NCBI RefSeq assembly: GCF_026409565.1
Contig: NZ_CP112881.1
Location: 1,349,501 to 1,413,500 of the forward strand
Reading direction: 5' to 3'
Source: Sneathiella aquimaris
Lineage (GTDB): Bacteria; Pseudomonadota; Alphaproteobacteria; Sneathiellales; Sneathiellaceae
DNA: 64,000 nucleotides
Position 1 is the first letter of the stretch, and each line of letters opens with the position of its first letter. Made by a program: the position numbers and the translations under genes. The notes under the pieces are model-generated. The model did not search any database. It was not told where the DNA came from and worked only from the letters and a program-made list of their open reading frames with translations. Shown here piece by piece: positions 45,220 through 55,144 of this stretch.

Positions 45220-47547
45220 ATGGCATCAGATCTTACTAAAAAAGCACTTGATTATCATCGGTATCCAAAAGCAGGGAAATTAAAAATTTCTCCAACGAAG
45301 CCAATGGAAACCCAATCTGATTTGGCGCTGGCATACTCTCCTGGTGTTGCGCATCCCTGCAATGCGATCAAAGATGACCCCAATGAGGCCGCAAGCCTAA
45401 CGGCGCGGGGAAATCTGGTTGGTGTGGTGACAAACGGAACCGCCGTTTTGGGTCTTGGGGCGATTGGTCCTCTTGCGTCCAAGCCAGTGATGGAAGGGAA
45501 GGCCGTCTTATTCAAAAAATTTGCCGGCATCGATGTATTCGATATTGAACTGGATGAAATGGATCCAGAGAAGCTGGTTGATATTATTGCAGCGATGGAG
45601 CCGACCTTTGGCGGTATCAATCTGGAAGATATCAAGGCACCAGAATGCTTCATTGTTGAAAAACTGTGTAAAGAGCGGATGAATATCCCGGTTTTTCACG
45701 ATGATCAGCACGGAACAGCCATCTGTGTTGCTGCGGCCGTGTATAACGCTTTACGGGTTGTTGGAAAAAATATCGAAGATGTAAAACTTGCGGCCTGCGG
45801 CGCGGGAGCGGCTGCACTGGCCTGCCTAAATCAGCTGGTCAGTTTAGGGCTACCAAAAGAAAATATTATCGTCAGCGATATTCACGGTGTTGTATATGAA
45901 GGCCGTGAAATCGAAATGGATCCTTATAAATCTGCGTTTGCCGTAAAAACCAATAAAAGGGTGTTGGCAGAGGCTGTTGAAGGGGCGGATATCTTTTTAG
46001 GCTGTTCCGGACCCGGGGCACTGACGAAAGAAATGGTTGCGACGATGGCGGAGCGGCCCATCATTATGGCGCTTGCGAACCCGACGCCAGAAATCCTGCC
46101 TGAGGAAGTCAGGGAAGTTCGCCCGGATGCGATTATCGCAACGGGGCGTTCTGATTATCCCAATCAAGTGAATAACGTTCTGTGTTTTCCGTATTTGTTC
46201 CGTGGGGCGCTGGATGTCGGTGCGACGGAAATTAATGAAGAAATGAAGGTCGCTGCTGTGAAAGCGATTGCTGACCTTGCAATGGCGGAGCAGTCTGACA
46301 TTGTCGCGAAAGCTTACGGGGGCACTCAATTAAGTTTCGGTCCTGATTATCTTATTCCGACACCCTTCGACCCAAGACTTTATGTCGAAGTTGCGTTTGC
46401 CGTCGCCAAAGCGGCAATGGATAGCGGCGTGGCCAGTCGTCCTGAAGAAAATCTTGATCAATATCATGAACGACTTTCGGATTTTGTGTATCGGACACGT
46501 TTCGTTATGAAGCCGTTGTTTGATAAGGCACGAAAAGAGCAGATGCGGGTTGCCTATGCAGAAGGCGAGGATGAACGCGTCCTATCCGCAGTGCAGACCG
46601 TTGTTGATGAGAAGATTGCACTTCCGATCCTTGTCGGGCGCCGTAAGGTGATCGAGTATCGGATTGAAAAGCTTGGCTTGCGATTGAAGCTTGATCGGGA
46701 TTTTCAATTGGTCGACCCCGAGGATGATCCAAGATACCGTGAATATTGGACGGGATATCATAGCCTGAGGGAGCGGGCAGGTGTTGACCCGGATACAGCG
46801 CGCGCGCATATCCGTACCAATACGACAATCATCGGTGCGATGATGGTGCATTTGGGACATGCGGATGCGTTGGTATGCGGTACTTATGGAAAATATTCAA
46901 AACATTTCAAGCGGGTAAACGGAATTATCCCACTGCGGGATGGGGTGCGGCATGCGTCGGCGCTGCATCTGCTTATTACCGAAGGCCGCCCGTTATTTTT
47001 CTCGGATACCCAAGTGCGTGAACAGCATAATTCCGAAGAACTTGCGGAAATGACGATCCTGGCAGCGGATGAAGTGCGCCGGTTCGGTATTGAGCCAAAA
47101 GCGGCGTTGGTTTCTTATTCCAATTTTGGCTCGGCGGAAATGCCATCCGCAACCCGTGCTCAGGAAGCAATGAAATTGATCAAGCAAATTGATCCAGACC
47201 TGGAAATTGAAGGGGAGATGAAAGCGGATTCCGCTCTCGTGCCGGAGATCCGCAAGGTGACATTTCCAAATTCCAGAATGGAGGGGCCCGCTAATCTATT
47301 GATTATGCCTGACCTTGATTCCGCAAACATAAGTTACAATATCGCTAAGAGCCTTGGAAATGGAATTGCTGTAGGCCCGATCCTGATTGGCATGTCAAAG
47401 TCAGTCCATATCACCGTGCCTTCTGTCACCGTGCGTGGCTTGGTGAATATCACCGCAATTGCAGCCGTAGATGCGCAGGATCATAAGTCCGGGCATATGA
47501 TGAGGGGCCCGGTTGCGCGTAGAAAGAATTATGAGGGTGAGTACTAA
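45220..47547 (+). CDS. maeB: NADP-dependent malic enzyme MaeB (fused phosphotransacetylase-like domain)
   Basis: A 775-residue two-part protein. Residues about 1-430 are the malic enzyme ([60 protein letters not shown]), converting malate to pyruvate with NADPH formation. Residues about 440-775 resemble phosphotransacetylase ([14 protein letters not shown]-like region and [18 protein letters not shown]) and are regulatory in MaeB. The C-terminal half lacks demonstrated phosphotransacetylase activity in known MaeB. The stop TAA shares its last base with the mgtE ATG. Confidence 0.95.
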   Translation: MASDLTKKALDYHRYPKAGKLKISPTKPMETQSDLALAYSPGVAHPCNAIKDDPNEAASLTARGNLVGVVTNGTAVLGLGAIGPLASKPVMEGKAVLFKKFAGIDVFDIELDEMDPEKLVDIIAAMEPTFGGINLEDIKAPECFIVEKLCKERMNIPVFHDDQHGTAICVAAAVYNALRVVGKNIEDVKLAACGAGAAALACLNQLVSLGLPKENIIVSDIHGVVYEGREIEMDPYKSAFAVKTNKRVLAEAVEGADIFLGCSGPGALTKEMVATMAERPIIMALANPTPEILPEEVREVRPDAIIATGRSDYPNQVNNVLCFPYLFRGALDVGATEINEEMKVAAVKAIADLAMAEQSDIVAKAYGGTQLSFGPDYLIPTPFDPRLYVEVAFAVAKAAMDSGVASRPEENLDQYHERLSDFVYRTRFVMKPLFDKARKEQMRVAYAEGEDERVLSAVQTVVDEKIALPILVGRRKVIEYRIEKLGLRLKLDRDFQLVDPEDDPRYREYWTGYHSLRERAGVDPDTARAHIRTNTTIIGAMMVHLGHADALVCGTYGKYSKHFKRVNGIIPLRDGVRHASALHLLITEGRPLFFSDTQVREQHNSEELAEMTILAADEVRRFGIEPKAALVSYSNFGSAEMPSATRAQEAMKLIKQIDPDLEIEGEMKADSALVPEIRKVTFPNSRMEGPANLLIMPDLDSANISYNIAKSLGNGIAVGPILIGMSKSVHITVPSVTVRGLVNITAIAAVDAQDHKSGHMMRGPVARRKNYEGEY

Positions 47548-48956
47548 TGAGCGAAGCTCCGCTCCACAGCCCGGAGGAAGAGACCCTCTCGGCTGAACGG
47601 GATAGCGAGGATATTCAGTATGGCATGAGCGAAGAAAAAGTTCATGAGATACGGGAGTCTATTGAGCTGGGCCTCGTCGAACATGTTCGGCAAAACGTTG
47701 CTGAACTGCATTCTGCCGATATTGCTGACCTCATCGAACAGCTAAAACCAAAGCACCGTGCTCTGCTGTTGGAATTTGCAGACGACCTTGTTGAAGCTGA
47801 AGTTTATTCGGACCTTGATGAGACTGTCCGTGACGAACTTGTGGACGACATGGAAGCGTCCGAGATCGCGGAACTGGTTACCGAATTGGAGCTGGATGAT
47901 GCGGTTCACGTTCTGGAAGATCTGGAAGCCAGCGATCAGCAGGATGTTCTGAATGAATTGCCGGCGGAAGACCGGATTATCATCGAGCAAGGCCTTTCTT
48001 ATACAGAAGATACCGCTGGCCGATTGATGCAAAAAGACCTGATCGCTGTTCCAGAATACTGGAATATTGGTCAGACAATCGATTTTTTGCGAGACACGGA
48101 AGATCTTCCCAGCGAATTTTACGAAATTTTCGTGGTCGATCCGCGGCATCATCCGATTGGTACGGTGCCTCTTGATAAAGCCATGCGAAATCAGCGATCG
48201 GTGCCGGTGAAAGACATAATGCACCGGGAGCAGAAACTGATCCCTGTTGATATGGATCAGGAAGAAGTCGCATATCTTTTCCAGCAATATCGTTTGACCT
48301 CTGCTGCTGTTGTTAATGAAAACGGGGCCTTGATCGGTATGATTACAATTGATGACATTGTTGATGTTATCAATGAAGAAGCGGAAGAAGACATCCTGCG
48401 TCTGGGTGGTGTGGCAGAAGATAATCTGTTCGGTTCAATTTGGGGCACAACAAAGACCCGGTTCACTTGGTTGCTGGTTAATCTGTTTACAGCCATTTTG
48501 GCGTCCATAGCGATCGGTATGTTTGATCAGGCCATGGAAAAAGTAATCGCCCTTGCTGTCCTTATGCCGATTGTTGCCAGTATGGGCGGGAATGCAGGAA
48601 CACAAACACTAACTGTTGCTGTGCGGGCGTTGGCCACGCGCGAACTTACCGCCAACAATATGTTCCGGATCATCGGTAAAGAGACATTTGTCGGCTTTCT
48701 GAATGGGAGTATTTTCGCCATATTGATCGGTTTTGTCGCCTGGCTGTGGTTCAGCGATTTTTCCATTGGGTGGATTATTGGCTTGGCGATGGTTGTCAAT
48801 ATGCTGGTCGCCGGTGTGGCCGGAATGGTCGTGCCCATCACGTTGGAACGGTACAATATTGACCCAGCCGTTGCATCGAGCGTTTTCGTAACGACAATTA
48901 CGGACATTATTGGTTTTGTGTCTTTTTTAGGGATTGCATCGCTGGTCCTGCTTTAA
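47547..48956 (+). CDS. mgtE: Magnesium transporter MgtE
   Basis: A 469-residue Mg2+ channel with N domain (acidic, many Glu and Asp), CBS pair (residues about 150-275, with QRSVPVKDIMHREQKLIPVD and GMITIDDIVDVINEEAEEDI) and five C-terminal transmembrane helices (LNLFTAILASIAIG-like onward, with MPIVASMGGNAGTQTLTV as the pore signature). Transport is gated by cytosolic Mg2+. The ATG overlaps the maeB stop by one base (TAATG), coupling translation of a Mg2+ transporter with a Mg2+-dependent enzyme. Confidence 0.95.
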   Translation: MSEAPLHSPEEETLSAERDSEDIQYGMSEEKVHEIRESIELGLVEHVRQNVAELHSADIADLIEQLKPKHRALLLEFADDLVEAEVYSDLDETVRDELVDDMEASEIAELVTELELDDAVHVLEDLEASDQQDVLNELPAEDRIIIEQGLSYTEDTAGRLMQKDLIAVPEYWNIGQTIDFLRDTEDLPSEFYEIFVVDPRHHPIGTVPLDKAMRNQRSVPVKDIMHREQKLIPVDMDQEEVAYLFQQYRLTSAAVVNENGALIGMITIDDIVDVINEEAEEDILRLGGVAEDNLFGSIWGTTKTRFTWLLVNLFTAILASIAIGMFDQAMEKVIALAVLMPIVASMGGNAGTQTLTVAVRALATRELTANNMFRIIGKETFVGFLNGSIFAILIGFVAWLWFSDFSIGWIIGLAMVVNMLVAGVAGMVVPITLERYNIDPAVASSVFVTTITDIIGFVSFLGIASLVLL

Positions 48957-48961
48957 AAAAG

Positions 48962-49861
48962 CTATCTGGCCCACTCTAGATTATTGATCATTGTGCGTTG
49001 ATCTTTCCAGTTGTGACTGCTGGCGAATAGGCGGAAGACTTCCATGATGTCGTTTTTCTTGCCGTGTCGCCAGCTTAGCCCAAGAGTTTTCGCGATATTC
49101 AGTTGATCAATGGGAACCTGCTCAATCCCCGGATAGCCAAGCATGTCAGGAATGACACATAATCCGACACCGGACTGTACCAATGACAAGGCCTTATCAT
49201 CTTCATCAGTTCTAAAGATAATGTTGGGGTTGATATTCTCCCGGGCAAAGAAACGAGTGATCTCCACCTCTGATAAACAGTGACTGCGATGGATGAAGTC
49301 GAGACCGGTCAACTGGCGAAGCTGTACGGAAGAGCGAACCGTGAACGGATGGTCCGCGGGAACAGCAAGAACACATTTTGTCGTAAAAAGACGTTCAAAC
49401 TGATGATCGGAATTGTGGGTAGGCGGCACATTGATTGCCATATCAATGCGCTCTTCGTTTAACCAGTTATCCAGTTGCTCCGGGGTTCCTTCTTTCAGCG
49501 CTATCTGCATTTCCGTATGGGTTTTTCCGAAATCGGCAAGCAGCATGGAAAGTTTGGTGATCGGAAAGGCTCGCGGGATGCCGATCTGCAGGCGTTGGGA
49601 GGGTTGTTTACCCCGCGCCTCCTGTTTGGCGGTGTTGCATTCATAAATGATTGTTCGCGCGCGCGGCAAAAAACGAGAACCTGCCTCGGTAAGCGTAATG
49701 TTACGGGATCCACGGTTGAGCAAGATAACCCCTAAATCCTGTTCTAGTTTTTTGATGCCGGATGATAGGGTTGGCTGGCTTACGAAAACACGTTCTGCCG
49801 CCCGGGAAAAATTCCGCGTTTCAACAACTGCCAAAAAGTATCGCAACTGATAAATATCCAT
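48962..49861 (-). CDS. LysR family transcriptional regulator
   Basis: A 299-residue LysR regulator. The HTH starts MDIYQLRYFLAVVETRNFSR and continues AAERVFVSQPTLSSGIKKLE. The ligand domain (about 90-290) has a GIPRAFPITKLSMLLADF opening. It resembles the CysB/OxyR-like class but the specific family is not recognised. It diverges from a pair of thioesterases and probably regulates them; two inverted repeats occupy the 75-bp gap. It converges with mgtE with a 5-nt gap and no terminator. Confidence 0.88.
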   Translation of the reverse strand: MDIYQLRYFLAVVETRNFSRAAERVFVSQPTLSSGIKKLEQDLGVILLNRGSRNITLTEAGSRFLPRARTIIYECNTAKQEARGKQPSQRLQIGIPRAFPITKLSMLLADFGKTHTEMQIALKEGTPEQLDNWLNEERIDMAINVPPTHNSDHQFERLFTTKCVLAVPADHPFTVRSSVQLRQLTGLDFIHRSHCLSEVEITRFFARENINPNIIFRTDEDDKALSLVQSGVGLCVIPDMLGYPGIEQVPIDQLNIAKTLGLSWRHGKKNDIMEVFRLFASSHNWKDQRTMINNLEWAR

Positions 49862-49873
49862 CTATAGACATTA

Positions 49874-49890
49874 TCAATAGCAATGATTGA
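49874..49890. promoter_or_regulatory. Putative LysR site 1
   Basis: TCAAT (49874-49878), 7-nt spacer, ATTGA (49886-49890), with T-N11-A spacing at both edges. It lies 13 bp upstream of the lysR start. Confidence 0.45.
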
Positions 49891-49905
49891 AGTAAACGAT
49901 TTTAT

Positions 49906-49928
49906 CTATATTGATTAATTTGATATAG
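49906..49928. promoter_or_regulatory. Putative LysR site 2 / thioesterase promoter region
   Basis: CTATAT (49906-49911), 11-nt spacer, ATATAG (49923-49928). A perfect 6-bp-arm repeat in the gap next to the thioesterase ATG at 49937. Confidence 0.45.
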
Positions 49929-49936
49929 GTTCTGTC

Positions 49937-50416
49937 ATGCAAAATTTCACGCCTCAAAACCCTTCATACGAACAGGTTGTCCGCGATAGTTTTTCGCGCC
50001 AGCCTTTTATGGCGTTGATGGGCGCGCGAATGGGGCAGGTCGCGCCAGGGCGATGCGATATTTTGGTCGACTGGCGTCATGATTTAACCCAACAGCATGG
50101 CTTTTTTCATGGTGGTATGGTTTCCTCTATCGCAGATTCAGCCGCCGGATATGCCGCGTATACCCTGTTTCCGAAAGAAAGTACGGTCTTGACCGTAGAC
50201 TTTAAAGTCAGTTTCCTGAACCCGTCTAAAGGGGACCATATTTTAGCATCAGCTGAGGTTATTCGAGCCGGTGAAAAAATTTATCATGTAAAGGCTGAAG
50301 TTTTTGCTTTCTCAGGTGAGATTAAAACCCATTGTCTGTCCGGTATTTTTACGATGATGTGTCTTCAGGGTAAATCAGATGCGGTTAATCTTGGTCGCAA
50401 AGATGAGGTTTCCTGA
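49937..50416 (+). CDS. PaaI-type hotdog thioesterase, first of second tandem pair
   Basis: A 159-residue hotdog protein with QHGFFHGGMVSSIADSAAGY (about residues 54-73) carrying HGG and the Asp. TVLTVDFKVSFLNPSKGDHI and EVIRAGEKIYHVKAEVFA are the following strands. It starts 75 bp from the divergent LysR gene and its stop (TGA) is coupled to the next start as TGATG. Acyl- or aryl-CoA thioesterase by family; substrate unknown. The adjacent leucine-degradation cluster suggests branched acyl-CoA. Confidence 0.86.
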   Translation: MQNFTPQNPSYEQVVRDSFSRQPFMALMGARMGQVAPGRCDILVDWRHDLTQQHGFFHGGMVSSIADSAAGYAAYTLFPKESTVLTVDFKVSFLNPSKGDHILASAEVIRAGEKIYHVKAEVFAFSGEIKTHCLSGIFTMMCLQGKSDAVNLGRKDEVS

Positions 50417-50838
50417 TGGCAGCCCTGGACCCAAGTTTGCTGGCACGAATTTTACCAATATTTGAAAGCCAGAAACTTATGCACCATCTTGGTGTTGAGA
50501 TTACAGCCCTGACTGAGGGATCTTGTGAGTTGACCCTTGGCTATCATGAGCGCTGGTCGCAACATAACGGGTATTTCCACGGAGGGATAATCGGCACGTT
50601 AGCGGACACGGCGGCTGGTGTTGCCGCCACAACACTTATGTCAGACGGCGAAAATTGCCTGACGGCGGAGTATAAACTTAATTTCCTTACCCCTGCTTCG
50701 GGTGAGGCGATTGTTGCAAAGAGTAAAATTATTAAATCTGGACGTAGCTTAAAAATAGCAGAATCCAACATCTATTCGATCGGTAACGGGGAGCAGAAAC
50801 ATTGTGCAACTGCCTTGGTTACTTTGATAGCAACCTGA
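50416..50838 (+). CDS. PaaI-type hotdog thioesterase, second of second tandem pair
   Basis: A 140-residue hotdog protein with QHNGYFHGGIIGTLADTAAG (HGG and Asp both kept) and LTAEYKLNFLTPASGEAIVA. It overlaps the previous stop by one base. Unlike the 19153 gene, the acidic residue is Asp in both members of this pair. It lies 27 bp before the ivd gene, so the pair may be co-transcribed with the leucine cluster. Confidence 0.86.
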   Translation: MAALDPSLLARILPIFESQKLMHHLGVEITALTEGSCELTLGYHERWSQHNGYFHGGIIGTLADTAAGVAATTLMSDGENCLTAEYKLNFLTPASGEAIVAKSKIIKSGRSLKIAESNIYSIGNGEQKHCATALVTLIAT

Positions 50839-50865
50839 GAATATTGATCAAGAAAAGGACGTCAA

Positions 50866-52038
50866 ATGTCATCCATTGATTTTCCAACCCTGAATTTTGG
50901 CTTGGGCGAAACCGCAGATATGTTGCGGGACACGGTTAGAAGCTTTGCAGATAACGAATTGGCGCCGCGGGCCGCAGAAATTGATGCAACAAACGAATTT
51001 CCCATGGACGCCTGGCGTAAGATGGGCGAACTTGGGTTGCTTGGACTAACTGTTGAAGAAGAGTATGGTGGGTCGGGGCTCGGATATCTGGAGCATTGCA
51101 TCGCCGTGGAGGAAATCAGCAGGGCATCCGCGTCTGTAGGTTTGTCTTACGGGGCGCATTCCAACCTTTGCGTCAATCAGATCCGGCGCAACGGCTCTGC
51201 TGAGCAAAAGCAAAAATACCTGCCCAAGCTTGTTTCTGGTGAACATGTAGGCGCCTTGGCCATGAGTGAGCCCGGCGCGGGATCAGATGTTGTTTCCATG
51301 CGACTGCGCGCTGAGAAAAAAGGGGACCGATATATCCTGAACGGAAACAAGTTCTGGATTACAAACGGTCCCGATGCGGATGTTCTCGTTGTCTACGCAA
51401 AGACCGATCCAGACGCGGGACCGCGCGGTATTACAGCGTTTATTATTGAAAAAGGGTTCAAGGGTTTTTCCACAGCGCAGAAACTCGACAAGCTTGGCAT
51501 GCGCGGATCAAATACCTGCGAACTGGTTTTTGAAGATTGTGAAGTGCCGGAAGAAAATATCATGGGACCTCTTAATGAAGGGGTTCGGGTATTGATGAGT
51601 GGCCTTGATTATGAACGGGTTGTCCTGTCTGGTGGCCCTTTAGGTATCATGGCGTCCTGCATGGATTCCGTAATTCCATACATTCATGATCGCAAACAGT
51701 TCGGCGAATCCATCGGTACATTCCAGCTGATGCAGGGTAAGGTCGCTGATATGTATTCTACAATGAACGCCTGTAAGGCGTATGTTTATACAGTCGCGCA
51801 AGCCTGTGACAGGGGTGAGACGGCCCGTAAAGATGCCGCGGGTGTTATCCTTTACGCCGCTGAGAAGGCAACATGGATGGCCCTGGAAGCTATTCAGGCA
51901 CTGGGCGGTAACGGCTATATTAATGAATATCCAACCGGACGCTTGCTGAGGGATGCTAAATTGTATGAAATTGGCGCGGGCACCAGTGAAATAAGAAGAA
52001 TGCTAATTGGCCGTGAATTGTTTAACGAAACAGCGTAA
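50866..52038 (+). CDS. ivd: Isovaleryl-CoA dehydrogenase
   Basis: A 390-residue FAD-dependent acyl-CoA dehydrogenase oxidising isovaleryl-CoA to 3-methylcrotonyl-CoA in leucine degradation. [20 protein letters not shown] and [20 protein letters not shown] are the C-terminal blocks. Glu in [17 protein letters not shown] is at the catalytic position characteristic of isovaleryl-CoA dehydrogenases, rather than the C-terminal Glu of other acyl-CoA dehydrogenases. AGGACGTCAA lies before the ATG. First enzyme of the leucine cluster. Confidence 0.94.
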   Translation: MSSIDFPTLNFGLGETADMLRDTVRSFADNELAPRAAEIDATNEFPMDAWRKMGELGLLGLTVEEEYGGSGLGYLEHCIAVEEISRASASVGLSYGAHSNLCVNQIRRNGSAEQKQKYLPKLVSGEHVGALAMSEPGAGSDVVSMRLRAEKKGDRYILNGNKFWITNGPDADVLVVYAKTDPDAGPRGITAFIIEKGFKGFSTAQKLDKLGMRGSNTCELVFEDCEVPEENIMGPLNEGVRVLMSGLDYERVVLSGGPLGIMASCMDSVIPYIHDRKQFGESIGTFQLMQGKVADMYSTMNACKAYVYTVAQACDRGETARKDAAGVILYAAEKATWMALEAIQALGGNGYINEYPTGRLLRDAKLYEIGAGTSEIRRMLIGRELFNETA

Positions 52039-52043
52039 AAAAG

Positions 52044-52101
52044 GCTGAAGAAGTCTTGTTGGGTATGATGAGTTGGAGTGCATGCCCGACTTCCGATCAG
52101 C
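52044..52101 (+). promoter_or_regulatory. Structured intercistronic element
   Basis: GCTGA (52044-52048) pairs with TCAGC (52097-52101); GAAGTC (52050-52055) with GACTTC (52088-52093); GGGTAT (52061-52066) with ATGCCC (52082-52087). The three helices stack into one long hairpin with small bulges and a 15-nt loop. It fills most of the 103-bp gap between ivd and the thiolase. There is no T-run. It may be a processing or attenuation element. Confidence 0.5.
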
Positions 52102-52141
52102 GAAGTTAGAGAAATAAATAAAAAGTAATGGAGAATAAAAA

Positions 52142-53329
52142 ATGAGCGACGATCCTATTGTCATCGTTGGTATGGCCCGTACACCAATGGGCGGTTTTCA
52201 GGGCGATCTGAGTGACGTAAAAGCTCCGAAATTGGGTGCTATTGCTATTGAGGAAGCGATGAAACGCGCTGGCCTGAAGGGCGATGACATTGATGAAGTT
52301 GTTATGGGTTGTGTTTTGCCAGCTGGCCTGGGACAGGCGCCTGCGCGTCAGGCTTCGTTTGGTGCCGGTATTCCCGACAGTGTCGGCTGTACAACTGTAA
52401 ACAAAATGTGTGGCTCCGGTATGCGGGCTGCAATGTATGCCCATGACGCCCTCATCGCAGGTTCTTCAAATGTTATGGTGGCCGGTGGCTTTGAAAGCAT
52501 GACAAATGCTCCATATGTTTTGCCAAAAATGCGCGGTGGCGCCCGGTTAGGACATGCAGAAGTTAAAGATCATATGTTCCTTGATGGTCTGGAAGATGCC
52601 TACGAAGAAGGCCGTTTGATGGGCAGCTTTGCGGAAGAAACCGCAGGCCTGTATCAGTTTACACGCGAAGCACAGGATGCCTATGCCATTGAATCATTGG
52701 CGCGTGCCAAGAAAGCCACTGAAGACGGTAGCTTTGACGATGAAATTGCACCTGTCACTGTGAAAACCCGGAAAGGGGATGTTGTTGTCGACAAGGACGA
52801 GCAGCCTTTAAAAGGCAACCCTGAAAAAATCCCGACATTACGTCCTGCATTCGCTAAAGATGGAACCGTGACAGCGGCAAATTCGTCGTCTATTTCGGAT
52901 GGTGGTGCGGCCTTGGTGATGATGCGTCAGTCGGAAGCTGAAAAACGCGGTCTTAAGCCAATTGCCAAATTCCTTGCACATTCAACACATGCCCGTAAAC
53001 CTTCCGAATTTACATTGGCGCCAATCGATGCCATCCGTAAGGTCCTGGACAAGGTCGAATGGACAAAAGACGATGTTGATCTTTTTGAAATCAACGAAGC
53101 CTTTGCTGTCGTTACCATGGCTGCCATGAAAGATCTGGGTTTGGATCATGACAAGGTAAACGTTCATGGTGGTGCCTGTGCGCTGGGGCATCCTGTGGGC
53201 GCCTCTGGTGCGCGGATTGTCGTAACGCTTTTATCCGCTTTGCAGAAATATGGTAAAAAGCGCGGTGTTGCGGCCTTGTGCATCGGTGGCGGTGAAGCGA
53301 CTGCTATGGCCCTTGAACTGGTAGCCTAA
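52142..53329 (+). CDS. Acetyl-CoA C-acetyltransferase (thiolase)
   Basis: A 395-residue thiolase. The catalytic Cys 90 is in TVNKMCGSGMRA; the His is in GGACALGHPVGASGAR, and the C-terminal Cys in ALCIGGGEATAMAL. This is the acetoacetyl-CoA type rather than the PcaF type by its position in the leucine cluster, which is an inference, since both share the fold. It could cleave acetoacetyl-CoA produced from HMG-CoA-derived acetoacetate once activated; no CoA-transferase for acetoacetate lies in this cluster. Confidence 0.88.
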   Translation: MSDDPIVIVGMARTPMGGFQGDLSDVKAPKLGAIAIEEAMKRAGLKGDDIDEVVMGCVLPAGLGQAPARQASFGAGIPDSVGCTTVNKMCGSGMRAAMYAHDALIAGSSNVMVAGGFESMTNAPYVLPKMRGGARLGHAEVKDHMFLDGLEDAYEEGRLMGSFAEETAGLYQFTREAQDAYAIESLARAKKATEDGSFDDEIAPVTVKTRKGDVVVDKDEQPLKGNPEKIPTLRPAFAKDGTVTAANSSSISDGGAALVMMRQSEAEKRGLKPIAKFLAHSTHARKPSEFTLAPIDAIRKVLDKVEWTKDDVDLFEINEAFAVVTMAAMKDLGLDHDKVNVHGGACALGHPVGASGARIVVTLLSALQKYGKKRGVAALCIGGGEATAMALELVA

Positions 53330-53361
53330 GGTAAACGAGTTGGACGATAGGAGTTGAAAAA

Positions 53362-54495
53362 ATGATCCTGAGCGAAGAACAAACAATGATCCGCGACATG
53401 GCGCGTGATTTCGCCGCCAATCGTCTGGCTCCCAATACAACTGTTTGGGAGCAGCAAGCCGCTGTTCCCAAAGAAATTTTTGATGAAATGGGCGCGCTCG
53501 GCCTGATGGGAATGACAGTTCCGGAAAATTATGGCGGGGCAGAAACGGATTTTGTTTCCTATGCGCTGGCTTTAATGGAAATTGCCGGAGGAGACGGTGC
53601 CATTTCCACGGTCATGAGCGTCAATAATTCGCCTTGTTGTGCGGCTTTGTTAAAAGATGGTTCCGAGGCGCAGAAACAGAAATATCTGGTTCCACTTGCA
53701 AAAGGGGAAATGATCGGTGCTTTTTGTCTGACTGAACCACAGGCTGGTTCTGATGCGTCTGCCTTGAAAACCCGAGCTGTAAAAGATGGTGAAGATTATA
53801 TCATTAACGGCACGAAGCAGTTCATCACGTCTGGAAAAATAGGCGGCGTGGCGTTGGTCTTTGCTGTTACAGATCCGGAGGCTGGAAAAAAAGGGATCAG
53901 TTGCTTTATCGTTCCGACGGATGCTGAAGGGTATCGTATTGCGTCCATAGAAAACAAGTTGGGCCAGAAAGCGTCCGATACTTGCCAGATTGCATTTGAG
54001 GATGTCCGGGTTCCTTCTGCGAATATGTTGGGATCTGAAGGGGCCGGATATAAAATCGCCCTTGCCAATTTGGAAACAGGACGTATCGGTATTGGTGCGC
54101 AAAGTGTCGGAATGGCGTCTGCTGCATTGGCCCATGCCATAGCCTATGCAAAAGAAAGAATTTCTTTTGATCAACCCATTATTCAACACCAGGCTGTTGG
54201 TTTTCGTCTTGCTGACATGGCAACCAAAGTTGAAGTTGCCCGCCAGATGGTGTTGCATGCGGCTACACTGAAAGACGCGGGGCTGCCTTGCCTGACAGAA
54301 GCGAGCATGGCTAAATTATTTGCTTCGGAAATGGCGGAAGAGGTGTGTTCAGCGGCTATTCAAACGCTGGGCGGTAATGGTTTCGTGGCGGACTATCCAG
54401 TTGAAAAAATTTATCGTGATGTCCGGGTATGCCAAATTTACGAAGGAACATCTGATATCCAGAAAATGGTGATTGCAAGAAATCTAGCGGCTTAA
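53362..54495 (+). CDS. Acyl-CoA dehydrogenase, short-chain type
   Basis: A 377-residue acyl-CoA dehydrogenase with FCLTEPQAGSDASALKTRAV (about 118-137) and KQFITSGKIGGVALVFAVTD as FAD and substrate regions. The C-terminal VCQIYEGTSDIQKMVIARNL places the catalytic Glu, as in butyryl-CoA type enzymes. It therefore differs from the ivd paralogue in the same cluster. Probable substrates are short or branched acyl-CoAs, unproven. It starts 32 bp after the thiolase. Confidence 0.9.
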   Translation: MILSEEQTMIRDMARDFAANRLAPNTTVWEQQAAVPKEIFDEMGALGLMGMTVPENYGGAETDFVSYALALMEIAGGDGAISTVMSVNNSPCCAALLKDGSEAQKQKYLVPLAKGEMIGAFCLTEPQAGSDASALKTRAVKDGEDYIINGTKQFITSGKIGGVALVFAVTDPEAGKKGISCFIVPTDAEGYRIASIENKLGQKASDTCQIAFEDVRVPSANMLGSEGAGYKIALANLETGRIGIGAQSVGMASAALAHAIAYAKERISFDQPIIQHQAVGFRLADMATKVEVARQMVLHAATLKDAGLPCLTEASMAKLFASEMAEEVCSAAIQTLGGNGFVADYPVEKIYRDVRVCQIYEGTSDIQKMVIARNLAA

Positions 54496-54505
54496 GGAAA
54501 CGCAC

Positions 54506-55111
54506 ATGTTGGCACCAATTGACTTCTATTTCGATTTTTCTTCGCCTTATGCTTATCTGGGAAGCCATATGATTGAGGACGTGGCCGCCAAGCACGCCAG
54601 AACAGTGAACTGGCATGCTTTCATGTTGGGAATAGCTTTTAAGAACGAGAAGACGGCACCGCTGACATTCTATCCCCGAAAAGGGGAATATTCGCGAATG
54701 GATTTTGCCAGAACCGCGCGTAAATATGACATCCCTTTTTCCATGCCCGATGATTTTCCAAAAAACACAATTGCGGCCTCTCGAGCCTTTTTCTACTTGA
54801 ACAAGTTGGATCCGTTGCTGGCTAAAACTTTTGGAAAAACGGTTTTTCAGGCGTATTTCGTCCAGGGTCTGGATATTTCTGACACAGCCGTTGTTCTTGA
54901 GCTCGCCCGTGAATGCGGCATCGATGTGGAAGCGCTAGAACTGTCAATGCAGTCTGCCGCACTGAAAGATGAGTTTAAAATGTCGGTGAACGAAATCATT
55001 GAAGAAAAGAAGGTTTTCGGAGCTCCCTTTTTTGTTGTGGATGGGGAACCGTTCTGGGGTGCAGATCGTGTCGTTCAGGTTGGTGAATGGCTTGAAACAG
55101 GCGGGTGGTAA
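54506..55111 (+). CDS. 2-hydroxychromene-2-carboxylate isomerase-like protein, copy 1
   Basis: A 201-residue DsbA-fold / kappa-GST-like protein with FYFDFSSPYAYLGSH at the N-terminus, where the Ser of SSP is the glutathione-activating Ser of HCCA isomerases. A helical insert lies between residues about 60 and 170, and the C-terminal GAPFFVVDGEPFWGADRVV is the family cis-Pro and ending block. In naphthalene catabolism this family isomerises HCCA; here the setting is leucine/acyl-CoA metabolism, so the substrate is unknown. A paralogue follows immediately. Confidence 0.85.
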   Translation: MLAPIDFYFDFSSPYAYLGSHMIEDVAAKHARTVNWHAFMLGIAFKNEKTAPLTFYPRKGEYSRMDFARTARKYDIPFSMPDDFPKNTIAASRAFFYLNKLDPLLAKTFGKTVFQAYFVQGLDISDTAVVLELARECGIDVEALELSMQSAALKDEFKMSVNEIIEEKKVFGAPFFVVDGEPFWGADRVVQVGEWLETGGW

Positions 55112-55144
55112 CAAATCCGCAGAAACAAAAGGGAGAGTGTGACG

